From NCBI RefSeq assembly GCF_000482785.1, contig NZ_AXWS01000013.1, positions 600,440-664,439 on the forward strand: a stretch of 64,000 nt of DNA, read 5' to 3'. Under the pieces are notes generated by a model, which had not been told where the DNA came from, did no database searches, and saw nothing but the letters and a program-made list of their open reading frames with translations. Positions 43,410 through 51,263 of this stretch are shown one piece after another. Origin of the DNA: Derxia gummosa DSM 723. GTDB lineage: Bacteria; Pseudomonadota; Gammaproteobacteria; Burkholderiales; Burkholderiaceae_E. The position numbers and the translations under genes were made by a program. Positions within the stretch are counted from its first letter, which is position 1. Every line of letters starts with the position of its first letter.

Positions 43410-44945
43410 TCAGTTGCCGCCGGATTGCCAGGCTGGAAAGCGGGCCATTGCCTCGATCGCATCGAGTTCCATGTGGCTGCGCACGTATTGGCGGCTGGCG
43501 TCGTCGGGCGGCTGGTAATCCCAGGCGCTGCGCTGGCCGCGCGATTCGGCCGCATGCACGAAACGGCGACGTTGCTGACTGGCGAGCACCGCCGATTCGA
43601 GCTCTGCGAAATCCCAGCGCGATCCGGCCTCGGCGCGGAATTGCGCGACGAGTGCCGAGAAATGCGCATCGCCGGCGAGATTGCGGGTTTCGAGCGGATC
43701 GGCCGCGAGATCGAACAGCAGATCGGGATCGGCGGGCGAATGGATGAACTTGAAATTGTCGCGGCGGATCATCGCCATCGGCGCGATCGCGCCTTCGCCC
43801 AGATACTCGGCAAAGGTTTCGGCCGGAGGCGTGGCGCCGAGGAGGGCAGGGAGAAGCGAGCGGCCGTCGATACCGGCCGGAAGCGGAGCGCCGGCAATGT
43901 CCGTCAAGGTCGGCAGCAGGTCGAGCGTCGAAACAGCGCCGCCAATGCGCCGGGCTGCAAATCTTGCCGGCGCGTGAAACAGCATCGGCACGCGAATCGC
44001 CGGCTCGAAGAAATGCATCTTGTACCAGAGGCCGCGCTCGCCCAGCATGTCGCCATGGTCGCTGAGCAGAACAATCACCGTATTGTCGGCAGCTCCGGTC
44101 GCTTCGAGTGTCGAAAGCAATTCGCCGATCTTGTCATCGACATAGGAAATGGCACCGTAATAGGCGCGGCGTGCGCGGCGGATCTGCTCGCGCGTGAGCG
44201 GCGTGATGTCGAATTGGCAGGCCCGGCGCAGCCGCGCCGAATGGGCATCGTCGGCAATGTCGTTGGCGCCGAGTTTCGGATCGTCGATGTCGGCATCGGC
44301 ATGCCGATCCCAGTATTCGCGCGCGATCACGTACGGATCGTGCGGATGCGTCATCGACACCGTGAGCAGGAAAGGCCGGCGGTCGTTTCCGCGCGCGAGG
44401 TCGAAAAGCTTGCGCCGCGCCTTGAATACGACCTCGTCATCGAAATCGAGCTGATTGGTGCGCACCGCCGGACCGGCCTGAATCACCGATGACGGATTGT
44501 GATACCACTCAGGCCGGCCATCAGGATCGCGCCAATCGGGCGTCCAGCCGAAATCGGCGGGATAGATGTCGGTGGTAAGCCTTTCCTCGAAGCCGTGCAA
44601 TTGATTCGGCCCGGCAAAATGCATCTTGCCCGACAGAATGGTGCGATAACCGGCCGAGCGCAGATGATGCGCGACGGTGGGAATTTCGGACGGCATTTCA
44701 CAGGCATTGTCGAAACCGCCGAAACGCGACGGCAGCAGCCCCGATAGCAGACCGAAACGCGAAGGCGCGCACAGCGGGCTCGGGCAATACGCCGATTCGA
44801 ACACGGCGCCGCTGGTCGCCAGTCGGTCGATATTGGGCGTGCGCACCACGCGATTCCCCCAGGGCCGCAGCGCAAAAGGCGTGAGCTGATCGGCGATGAG
44901 GACGAGGAAATTGGGCGAAGCGGCACGGGCAGGATCGGCGGACAT
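43410..44945 (-). CDS. betC: Choline-sulfatase
   Basis: A 511-residue sulfatase that hydrolyses choline-O-sulfate to choline and sulfate. The formylglycine motif is C59-A-P-S-R63 (in CPSPLCAPSR). Metal-binding residues are seen in LIADQLTPF (early Asp) and LLSDHGDMLGERGLWYK. The C-terminal signature SAWDYQPPDDASRQYVRSHM is specific to choline-sulfatases, which makes this assignment strong. There is no export signal, so the enzyme is cytoplasmic. It lies 74 bp upstream of the TonB receptor in the same direction. Confidence 0.93.
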   Translation of the reverse strand: MSADPARAASPNFLVLIADQLTPFALRPWGNRVVRTPNIDRLATSGAVFESAYCPSPLCAPSRFGLLSGLLPSRFGGFDNACEMPSEIPTVAHHLRSAGYRTILSGKMHFAGPNQLHGFEERLTTDIYPADFGWTPDWRDPDGRPEWYHNPSSVIQAGPAVRTNQLDFDDEVVFKARRKLFDLARGNDRRPFLLTVSMTHPHDPYVIAREYWDRHADADIDDPKLGANDIADDAHSARLRRACQFDITPLTREQIRRARRAYYGAISYVDDKIGELLSTLEATGAADNTVIVLLSDHGDMLGERGLWYKMHFFEPAIRVPMLFHAPARFAARRIGGAVSTLDLLPTLTDIAGAPLPAGIDGRSLLPALLGATPPAETFAEYLGEGAIAPMAMIRRDNFKFIHSPADPDLLFDLAADPLETRNLAGDAHFSALVAQFRAEAGSRWDFAELESAVLASQQRRRFVHAAESRGQRSAWDYQPPDDASRQYVRSHMELDAIEAMARFPAWQSGGN

Positions 44946-45413
44946 CGGATTCTTGATTGCTGCGGGATTGCGGCGAATCTTCCGTGGCCATCCGGCGGCC
45001 GTGAAGAGGGTGTTTGGTTATCGAGGCATGAAGGCTGTTTATGGCAAGGTCAGGCATGCGGAGCCGGTGCCGCGAGGGGCTGAAGCACGTCGATGCATGC
45101 GATCGGGCTTCTTGGTCCGGAACGGATCAGCGAGCCGGCTGAAGGAATTCGAATCCCGTGCCGGGAAACTCGAAGCTGCTTATTGCGGCCAGCGCCAGGC
45201 AAGGAAGATCCGAGTGACTCCGGGCACCGCACCGCATCAGGAAAGTTCGTCAAAACAACAACAGAGGCAATTCTGGCCGTCGCCCTCCCTGATTGACGCG
45301 ACCTGCCTGAGCATCGATGGTGCTCGGATCAAGATTTGTCAGATTCGGCGCATTGAACATCGGCGCCTTGGCATCCGGTGCTCCCCGATCTTTCTTTTCT
45401 CCAGGAAAATCAC
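44946..45413. other. Intergenic region between betC and a hypothetical gene
   Basis: 468 bases with no supported gene. It should hold the betC promoter (reading left) and that of the gene at 45414. A stretch near 45143 (GGAATTCGAATCCCG) resembles a tRNA T-loop but does not fold as one. Confidence 0.5.
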
Positions 45414-45803
45414 ATGAGTGTTGCCTATTACATCGTCCTCGATACCGAAGAGCCGGCATTCGACACCTTCGTCAACGGAAAGCACCTCGCTCATGAGGAG
45501 GGCATCGACGAACTCTGTCGGCGACTCGAAATCAGGACTTTTGACGATTACCTGTCGATGTCCGCCGACGAAATCGCCGACCTGCTGGACGACGACATCG
45601 AGCTTCCCGAAGGCGAAGACGAGCGATGGTTCTCGCCCGAAGAAGGATTGACCTGGGCGACGACGCTCGCCGCTCATATCAGGGCCAATCCGGATTCGGT
45701 GACGGAGCCCGAGGGCTGTCTCGAGGATCTGGCCGAATACATCGAGGTGCTCGAAAAGACCAGGAGCATCGGTGCCCAATGGCATCTGAATATCGATATC
45801 TGA
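45414..45803 (+). CDS. Uncharacterised acidic protein
   Basis: A 129-residue, strongly acidic cytoplasmic protein (MSVAYYIVLDTEEPAFDTFV, then FDDYLSMSADEIADLLDDD and WFSPEEGLTWATTLAAHI). AGGA precedes the ATG at suitable spacing. It resembles a widespread family of small uncharacterised proteins with the same opening, but no activity is known to me. It is followed after 38 bp by an exported protein gene on the same strand. Confidence 0.75.
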   Translation: MSVAYYIVLDTEEPAFDTFVNGKHLAHEEGIDELCRRLEIRTFDDYLSMSADEIADLLDDDIELPEGEDERWFSPEEGLTWATTLAAHIRANPDSVTEPEGCLEDLAEYIEVLEKTRSIGAQWHLNIDI

Positions 45804-45841
45804 TTCGCGGCGCCGTTTTCACTCATTCATCGAGGTCCGTA

Positions 45842-47257
45842 TTGCTTTCCTCTGCCTGGCGCATTTCGCTGTTCGGCTTCGCGATTGCCGTCCTTGCCGG
45901 TCCCGCCCGGGCGATCGACACCGGGGCGCCCCAGCACTACATCACCGGCTCCTGGGTCAACGTGCGCTCGGCCCCCGCTCCCGACGCCCCCGTGCTCGGC
46001 CGGCTGGTGGTGAACACGCCGGTGCGTCTGCTCGGCAGTCGCGGCGACAACGGTTTCTGCGAGGTGAATTACGCGCCGGACAAGACCGGCCATGTCGCCT
46101 GCCGATTCATCGGCGACGAGCCGGTGTGGCTGACCATCGTCGGCGCGCAATTCGATCAGGGCGGCCAGCCTAATCCGGCCTATTCGGCGCCCAAGGCATT
46201 CTGGTTGCAGCCGAATGTCGATCGCCTGCTCGCGGCGGGGAAGCATTTCGAGACGACGATGCTCAAGCCCGGTGAAGCCGCGACCGAACAGAAGACTGCA
46301 CAGGAAGCCGGCCGGCTCGGCAAGATCCGGCGCTTTGCGATTCCCGAATTCGAGGCGATGAAGGATCGGCTGAAGAACGGCGTCACGGGCAGCCGCGCCG
46401 ATGATCCGGACGGCCGCTTCCGGCCGCTGGCGTCGTGGAAGTCGATCAAGCAGATCGCCATGCGCAATCCGTCGGCGTCCGATCTTTCGCCCGAGGGTGG
46501 AAGCATCACCGAATTGCATTCCTACTGGGGCTGGCGCGAGGTGCCGGTGGCGCTGATTCGGGCGCTCGAATTGCCCACCGTCGGAAACTCGCATTTCCGC
46601 GATGCCGGCCAATTGCTTCCGCCTTCGGTCACGACCGAAGTGGCAAGCTGGAAATTCGGCATTCCCTATCGGGCAGTGGTGAAAGGCGGGCCGAAATGGA
46701 TTCAGCCCGGTCATTACAACGACGGCTATCTGTTCGGCGCCTGGGATGTCGGCGCGGTCGAAACCACGCTCGTGTCGGACGTGCGCGACCACGATCTGAA
46801 TCGTGATGGCAGTCTCAGGTCGAAGCCGAGCAGGGTGCCGGGCGGCCGCTTTCCCGACACCGATGCCGATGGCGAGGATTGCAAGCTCGGCTTTGCCTGG
46901 GGCGATGCCGGCGCGGAAGTCAATCGCGCGGTGTTCGGTCCGGCGGCGCGTCCGCCGACGGGCAACCGGCTGTTCCATTTCTTCTCGCGCGACGACCTGC
47001 CGCGCGACAAGGCAAGCGTCGTGCGCGGCCGGTCGAAATTCACGGCGGCGGGTTTCGTCAGCGCCGAGACCCTGAGTTTCGATCTCGATGGCGACGGCGT
47101 GGCTGACTTTCTGGTCTGGGAAGGCACCGGCATTTCGCAGCAGGACATCCACGATCCCGGCTCGGCCCAGGCCAATTACCGGATCGTGTTCGTGAACATC
47201 GCCGGCGAATGGCGGCTGTTTCTCGTGGACGAGTTCCTGTACGGCTGCGGCTGCTGA
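45842..47257 (+). CDS. Exported SH3b-domain protein with Asp-rich loops
   Basis: About 471 residues. A TTG at 45842 is chosen because GAGG lies six bases before it and the signal peptide (SLFGFAIAVLAGPARA) then starts at the N-terminus; the ATG at 45779 is an alternative. Residues about 32-90 form a bacterial SH3 domain (SWVNVRSAPAPDAPVLGRL). The C-terminal half has three calcium-loop-like motifs: DHDLNRDGS, DTDADGEDC and DLDGDGVADF. The end is YGCGC. It may bind the cell wall or a surface partner; no enzyme motif is recognised. Confidence 0.75.
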   Translation: MLSSAWRISLFGFAIAVLAGPARAIDTGAPQHYITGSWVNVRSAPAPDAPVLGRLVVNTPVRLLGSRGDNGFCEVNYAPDKTGHVACRFIGDEPVWLTIVGAQFDQGGQPNPAYSAPKAFWLQPNVDRLLAAGKHFETTMLKPGEAATEQKTAQEAGRLGKIRRFAIPEFEAMKDRLKNGVTGSRADDPDGRFRPLASWKSIKQIAMRNPSASDLSPEGGSITELHSYWGWREVPVALIRALELPTVGNSHFRDAGQLLPPSVTTEVASWKFGIPYRAVVKGGPKWIQPGHYNDGYLFGAWDVGAVETTLVSDVRDHDLNRDGSLRSKPSRVPGGRFPDTDADGEDCKLGFAWGDAGAEVNRAVFGPAARPPTGNRLFHFFSRDDLPRDKASVVRGRSKFTAAGFVSAETLSFDLDGDGVADFLVWEGTGISQQDIHDPGSAQANYRIVFVNIAGEWRLFLVDEFLYGCGC

Positions 47258-47280
47258 GCATGCGGCGGCCGGCCGGGGCT

Positions 47281-48597
47281 TCAGCCGCGGGCGGCCAGCC
47301 GCTCGCGCAGGGTCGGCGCGTCCGCATAGCCCTCCCGGAACGCCCCGCGCGCCCGCAATTCCGGCACCACGCCCGCCAGAAAGTCCCGCGCGCCATCCGG
47401 CATGAAGGCCGGCAGCACCACGAAGCCATCCGCCACGCCGTCGCGGAACCAGCGCGCCATCAGCTCGGCCACCTGTGCCGCCGTGCCGACCGGCGCCAGG
47501 AAGGACAGGCTCTCGCCATACCACTTGCCCAGTTCGGCAAACGTCAGCCCCTCGGCCGCGGCGCGGCGCACGACCGGCTCGAAGCGCCCCTTGCTGCCGG
47601 TGATGCGGTCGGTGAAATCGAACACCTTCGCCTGCGGGTCGTAGGCGGCGAGGTCGTGATTCATGCTCGCCGACATGAAGCTCAGGCCCGCGCGCGGCAG
47701 CACGAGTTCGCGCAGTTCGCGGTCGAGGTCGCGGGCGTCGCGCTCGGTCTCGCCGACGATCGGGACGATGCCGGGCAGCACGCGCACGGCCGCCGGATCG
47801 CGCCCGGCGGCGGCGACCTCGGCCTTGAATTCGGCATAGGCCGCGCGCGCCTTGCCCTCGTCGGCCGCGACGGTGAAGACGATCTCCGCATGCCGCGCCG
47901 CCACGCGCCGGAAGTCGCCCGACACGCCGGCCTGTACCAGCACCGGCCGGCCCTGCGGCGGGCGCGGCAGGTTGAGCGGCCCCTTCACGCGGAAGAACTC
48001 GCCCGCGTGGTCGATCGCGCGCAGCCGGCTCGCGTCGCCGTGGCGGCCGGCGGCCTTGTCGATCACTTCCCAGCCCGACTGCCAGCTGTCCCAGAGCTTG
48101 TGCACGACCTCGATGAACTCGGCCGCGCGCCGGTAGCGCTCGGCGTGCTCGTAATGCCGATCGCGGCCGTGGTTGCGCGCCTCGCCGTCGCTGACCGAGG
48201 TCACGACATTCCAGGCCGCGCGCCCGCCGCTCAGATGGTCGAGGCTCGCGAGCTGGCGCGCGACCGTGTAGGGCTGGGCGTAGCTCGCCGACACCGTGCC
48301 CGCGAGGCCGATGCGTTCGGTCGCGCCCGCGAGCGCCGACAGCATCGTGATCGGCTCGGGATGGCCGCCGACCGCGCGGGTCTCGACGGTGGAGGTGAAG
48401 TCGCCGCCGTGGATGTCGTCGAGGCCGAGCTTGTCGGCGATGAACAGCAGGTCGAGGCAGGCGTGCTCGGCGGCCTGGGCGAGCCGCCGGTACCAGCCGA
48501 GGTCGAGCGGCGGCACGCGCTCGGCGCGCGGATGGCGCCAGCCGCCCAGATGGATGCCCGCATCGGTGAGGTAGAGCGCGAGATGCATCGACGGCAT
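47281..48597 (-). CDS. LLM-class flavin-dependent monooxygenase
   Basis: A 438-residue member of the NtaA/SnaA/DszA family: LALYLTDAGIHLGGWRHP, DLLFIADKLGLDD, SGGRAAWNVVTSVSDGEARN, YRRAAEFIEVVHKLWDSWQ and GRPVLVQAGVSGDFRRVAAR. The enzyme would use reduced flavin to cleave a sulfonate, sulfone or similar bond. It lies 11 bp after the next LLM gene, on the same strand; the two share only family-level similarity. Substrate unknown. Confidence 0.88.
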   Translation of the reverse strand: MPSMHLALYLTDAGIHLGGWRHPRAERVPPLDLGWYRRLAQAAEHACLDLLFIADKLGLDDIHGGDFTSTVETRAVGGHPEPITMLSALAGATERIGLAGTVSASYAQPYTVARQLASLDHLSGGRAAWNVVTSVSDGEARNHGRDRHYEHAERYRRAAEFIEVVHKLWDSWQSGWEVIDKAAGRHGDASRLRAIDHAGEFFRVKGPLNLPRPPQGRPVLVQAGVSGDFRRVAARHAEIVFTVAADEGKARAAYAEFKAEVAAAGRDPAAVRVLPGIVPIVGETERDARDLDRELRELVLPRAGLSFMSASMNHDLAAYDPQAKVFDFTDRITGSKGRFEPVVRRAAAEGLTFAELGKWYGESLSFLAPVGTAAQVAELMARWFRDGVADGFVVLPAFMPDGARDFLAGVVPELRARGAFREGYADAPTLRERLAARG

Positions 48598-48608
48598 GGC
48601 GCGCCTGC

Positions 48609-49964
48609 TCAGGCCGTGGCTTCGGCCGCCTGCCTGCCTTCGGCCCCCGCGACGAAGCGGTTGGCCGGGCGCGGCAGGCCCAGATGCCCGCGCAGCGTGT
48701 CGGCCGCGTAGTCGGTCTTGAACAGCCCGCGCTCGCGCAGCACCGGCAGCACCAGCTCGACGAAGCTTTCCAGCTCACCGGGCAGCGACGCGAAGTACAC
48801 GAAGCCGTCCGCCGCGCGGCCGTCGAACCAGCGCTGGATCGCGTCGGCCACCTTCTGCGGCGTGCCGACGAATTCGCGGCTCGGCGCGAGCACGCGCAAC
48901 GCGGCTTCGCGCAGCGTGAGCTTTTCCTCCTCGACCCAGCGCAGCACGCGGTTCGACGCGCTCTGGTTGCTCTCATGGCCGAGCTTCCTCACTGCCTCGA
49001 CGGGGAAGGGCGCGTCGAGCGGGTACTGGCTGAAGTCGTGGTCGTCGAAGGAGCGCGCGAGCGCGGGCAGCGCGTCCTCGATGCGGATGAGGGCAAGCAC
49101 CTCGTCGAACTTGCGCTCCACCTCGGCCTCGTCGCGGCCGACGATCACGCGCAGCGCGGGCAGCACCGCCACCTGGTCCGGATCGCGGCCGAAGCCGGCG
49201 GCGCGCCGCTTGACGTCGGCGTAGTAGGCGACCTGCTCGTCATAGCCGCCGTGGCCCGCGAAGATCGCGTCGGCTTCCTTCGACGCGAAGTTGCGTCCGT
49301 CCTCCGACGCGCCGGCCTGGAAGATGACCGGATGGCCCTGCGGCGGGCGGCGGATGTTGAGTGGTCCGCGCACCGAGAAGTTCGGGCCCTTGTGGTCGAG
49401 CGTGTGCAGCTTGGCCGGGTCGAAGAAGCGGCCGGTCTGGCGGTCGGCGACGACGGCGTCGTCCTCCCACGAGTCCCAGAGGCCGCGCACGGTGTCGAGA
49501 TGCTCGGATGCGATGCCGTAGCGCACGTCATGCGCCGGATGCTCGGGCTTGCCGTAGTTGGCCGCGCTGCCCGACAGCCAGGAGGTGACGACGTTCCAGC
49601 CCGCGCGGCCCTTGCTGATGTGGTCGAGGCTCGCGAACTGGCGCGCGACCGTGTAGGGCTCGCTGTAGCTCGTGGTGACGGTGGCCACCAGCCCGATCCG
49701 CTGCGTGGCCACGGCGAGCGCCGACAGGATCGTGAGCGGCTCGAAGCGCGTGAGGTAGTGCGGGCTGGAGCGCTCGTTGATGCTCACGCTGTCGGCCACG
49801 AACAGGAAGTCGAACTTCGCCTGCTCGGCGAGGCGCGCCTGGTAGAGATAGAAGTCGATGTCGGTGCTGGCGAGCGGGTTGGCCTGGGGATGGCGCCAGT
49901 CGCTCCAGCCGGCGCCGACGCCGTGGAGGATGAAGCCGAGCTTGAGTTGGCGGGGTGCGGTCAT
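48609..49964 (-). CDS. LLM-class flavin-dependent monooxygenase
   Basis: About 451 residues. The ATG at 49964 (MTAPRQLKLGFILHGVGAGW) is chosen; an upstream in-frame codon would add 49 residues read from the control region. Family landmarks are AEQAKFDFLFVADSVSI, SKGRAGWNVVTSWLSGSAAN and HPVIFQAGASEDGRNFASKE. It is the third LLM enzyme of the window and is closer to the one at 31089 than to its neighbour. Two inverted repeats stand upstream. It is probably co-transcribed with the downstream LLM gene. Confidence 0.88.
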   Translation of the reverse strand: MTAPRQLKLGFILHGVGAGWSDWRHPQANPLASTDIDFYLYQARLAEQAKFDFLFVADSVSINERSSPHYLTRFEPLTILSALAVATQRIGLVATVTTSYSEPYTVARQFASLDHISKGRAGWNVVTSWLSGSAANYGKPEHPAHDVRYGIASEHLDTVRGLWDSWEDDAVVADRQTGRFFDPAKLHTLDHKGPNFSVRGPLNIRRPPQGHPVIFQAGASEDGRNFASKEADAIFAGHGGYDEQVAYYADVKRRAAGFGRDPDQVAVLPALRVIVGRDEAEVERKFDEVLALIRIEDALPALARSFDDHDFSQYPLDAPFPVEAVRKLGHESNQSASNRVLRWVEEEKLTLREAALRVLAPSREFVGTPQKVADAIQRWFDGRAADGFVYFASLPGELESFVELVLPVLRERGLFKTDYAADTLRGHLGLPRPANRFVAGAEGRQAAEATA

Positions 49965-50040
49965 GGATGGCTCTCGCGGTCGGGTGGGCCTTGCCGGCGC
50001 GGCGCGATGGCCGGGCCGGCAGGGCGGAAACGGGTTGACG

Positions 50041-50052
50041 CGAGAATTCTCG
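50041..50052. promoter_or_regulatory. Palindrome CGAGAATTCTCG
   Basis: A perfect 12-bp palindrome 77 bp upstream of the LLM gene starting at 49964, in its control region. A regulator is not identified. Confidence 0.5.
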
Positions 50053-50083
50053 GGGCCGCAATTGATGCTCGTTATAGATGTTA

Positions 50084-50107
50084 TGAAATTGCAAATATGC
50101 AATTTCA
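50084..50107. promoter_or_regulatory. 10-bp inverted repeat in an AT-rich control region
   Basis: TGAAATTGCA and TGCAATTTCA face each other across a 4-nt gap, flanked by an outer GATGCT / AGCATC pair (50064-50069 and 50107-50112). It lies about 120 bp before the LLM gene. The T-G-A-A...T-T-C-A ends suit a LysR-type operator. It could also be a hairpin in a transcript. Confidence 0.55.
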
Positions 50108-50207
50108 GCATCTTGCTGTGCGCGGGGCCTGCGCTGCGTGCTTGACGCGCGGCGCGATGTGACGGTGCGGCGGCGCCGGGGAGAGGAGCGGCGTCCGCCG
50201 CGCGCGC

Positions 50208-50723
50208 TCAGGAACGGGCGTTGCGAAGCTCAAGCACGAAGCGCGAGACCTCGTCGCGCAGGCGCTGCTGGATGCGGATCTGCACGGGGGCCAGCTGCTC
50301 CTCGGTCTTCATCATGGTCTGCGGCATCTTCGCGAGCATGGCTTTGCCCACCGGCGACTGGTAGAAGGCGCTCATGCCGTCGATTTCCTCCTGCTCGAAG
50401 CTCTCCTGATAGATGCGCACGAAGATGGGCCTGAGCGTGGCCCAGTTCATTTCCGAGAACACGATTTCGTTGAGGCGCTCGGGCAGTTTGTCGAGTGTGG
50501 CGCGCTGCTCGGCGGTGAGCTTGGTGCGATCGACGCTGATCTGCTGGAAGGTCGCCGCCATCGTCTGCATGCTCTGCTGTCGGGTCTGGGCCTGCAGCTT
50601 GCCGAACATCTCTTCGATCTGGCTGTCGATCAGCAGTTGCTCGATCGATTCGGTCGAGGGCGGGGCAGCGAAGGTGAGCGTGCAGGCCGAGGCCAGTGCG
50701 AGGGCAAGCGCGAATTGCTTCAT
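50208..50723 (-). CDS. DUF2059 exported protein
   Basis: About 171 residues. The start at 50723 gives a signal peptide (KQFALALALASACTLTFA). The mature helical domain contains IEQLLIDSQIEEMFGKL and FEQEEIDGMSAFYQSPVGKA, the signature of DUF2059. Function of the family is unknown. It is free-standing between the LLM genes and the ferredoxin operon. Confidence 0.85.
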   Translation of the reverse strand: MKQFALALALASACTLTFAAPPSTESIEQLLIDSQIEEMFGKLQAQTRQQSMQTMAATFQQISVDRTKLTAEQRATLDKLPERLNEIVFSEMNWATLRPIFVRIYQESFEQEEIDGMSAFYQSPVGKAMLAKMPQTMMKTEEQLAPVQIRIQQRLRDEVSRFVLELRNARS

Positions 50724-50883
50724 CACGGTTCCAGGGTGGATTGGGGGAACGGAAGTTTCGGCATCGCGGGCATTCGCGTGACTGCTTCGGACAACTTGGA
50801 GACAGGGCGGTCGTGACGCAAGCGGCATCCAGGCGGGTTGCGCCGCCGGACCAGACCCGCGACGGCGGCTGGCGTGTCCGCCG

Positions 50884-51255
50884 TCAGGACAGGCCGGCCC
50901 GCGCCTCGGCCGCCAGCCGCGCCGCGATCCCGAACATCTCCCCCATGCGCCAGTGCTCGTTGGCGTGGCGCGGATCGCCGGCGTGCTCGTCCCAGCCGGA
51001 TTCGCGGCGGTAGCGGCCGACGGTGCCGGTGGCGAGCGCGGCCTCGGGCGTGATCGGGTGGGCGGTGTTCACGTCGGGATCGACGTAGAGCGCGTCGGCC
51101 TTGCAGTACAGCTCGCAGAGGAAGCAGGTCTGGCAGTCGGACTGGCGCGCGATGACGGGCGGGCCGCCGGGCACGGCGTCGAGCACGTTGGTGGGGCAGG
51201 CCGCGACGCAGGCGTCGCAGCCGGTGCAGCGGTCGGCGAGGATGAGTTCGAGCAT
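50884..51255 (-). CDS. 2[4Fe-4S] ferredoxin-like electron carrier
   Basis: A 123-residue protein with two cluster-binding motifs: Cys10-13-16-20 in CTGCDACVAACP and Cys41-44-47-51 in CQTCFLCELYC. The C-terminal half (RRESGWDEHAGDPRHANEHW) is an added domain not seen in simple ferredoxins. It is the last gene of a four-gene operon and starts 8 bp after the flavoprotein stop. It likely passes electrons to or from that flavoprotein, as in adenylylsulfate reductase-like pairs. Confidence 0.85.
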   Translation of the reverse strand: MLELILADRCTGCDACVAACPTNVLDAVPGGPPVIARQSDCQTCFLCELYCKADALYVDPDVNTAHPITPEAALATGTVGRYRRESGWDEHAGDPRHANEHWRMGEMFGIAARLAAEARAGLS

Positions 51256-51263
51256 GGGTCTTC

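Noticed and set aside
45143..45165. tRNA T-loop-like GGAATTCGAATCCCG
   Set aside because: The flanks do not form a T-stem, and no acceptor or anticodon arm is found upstream.
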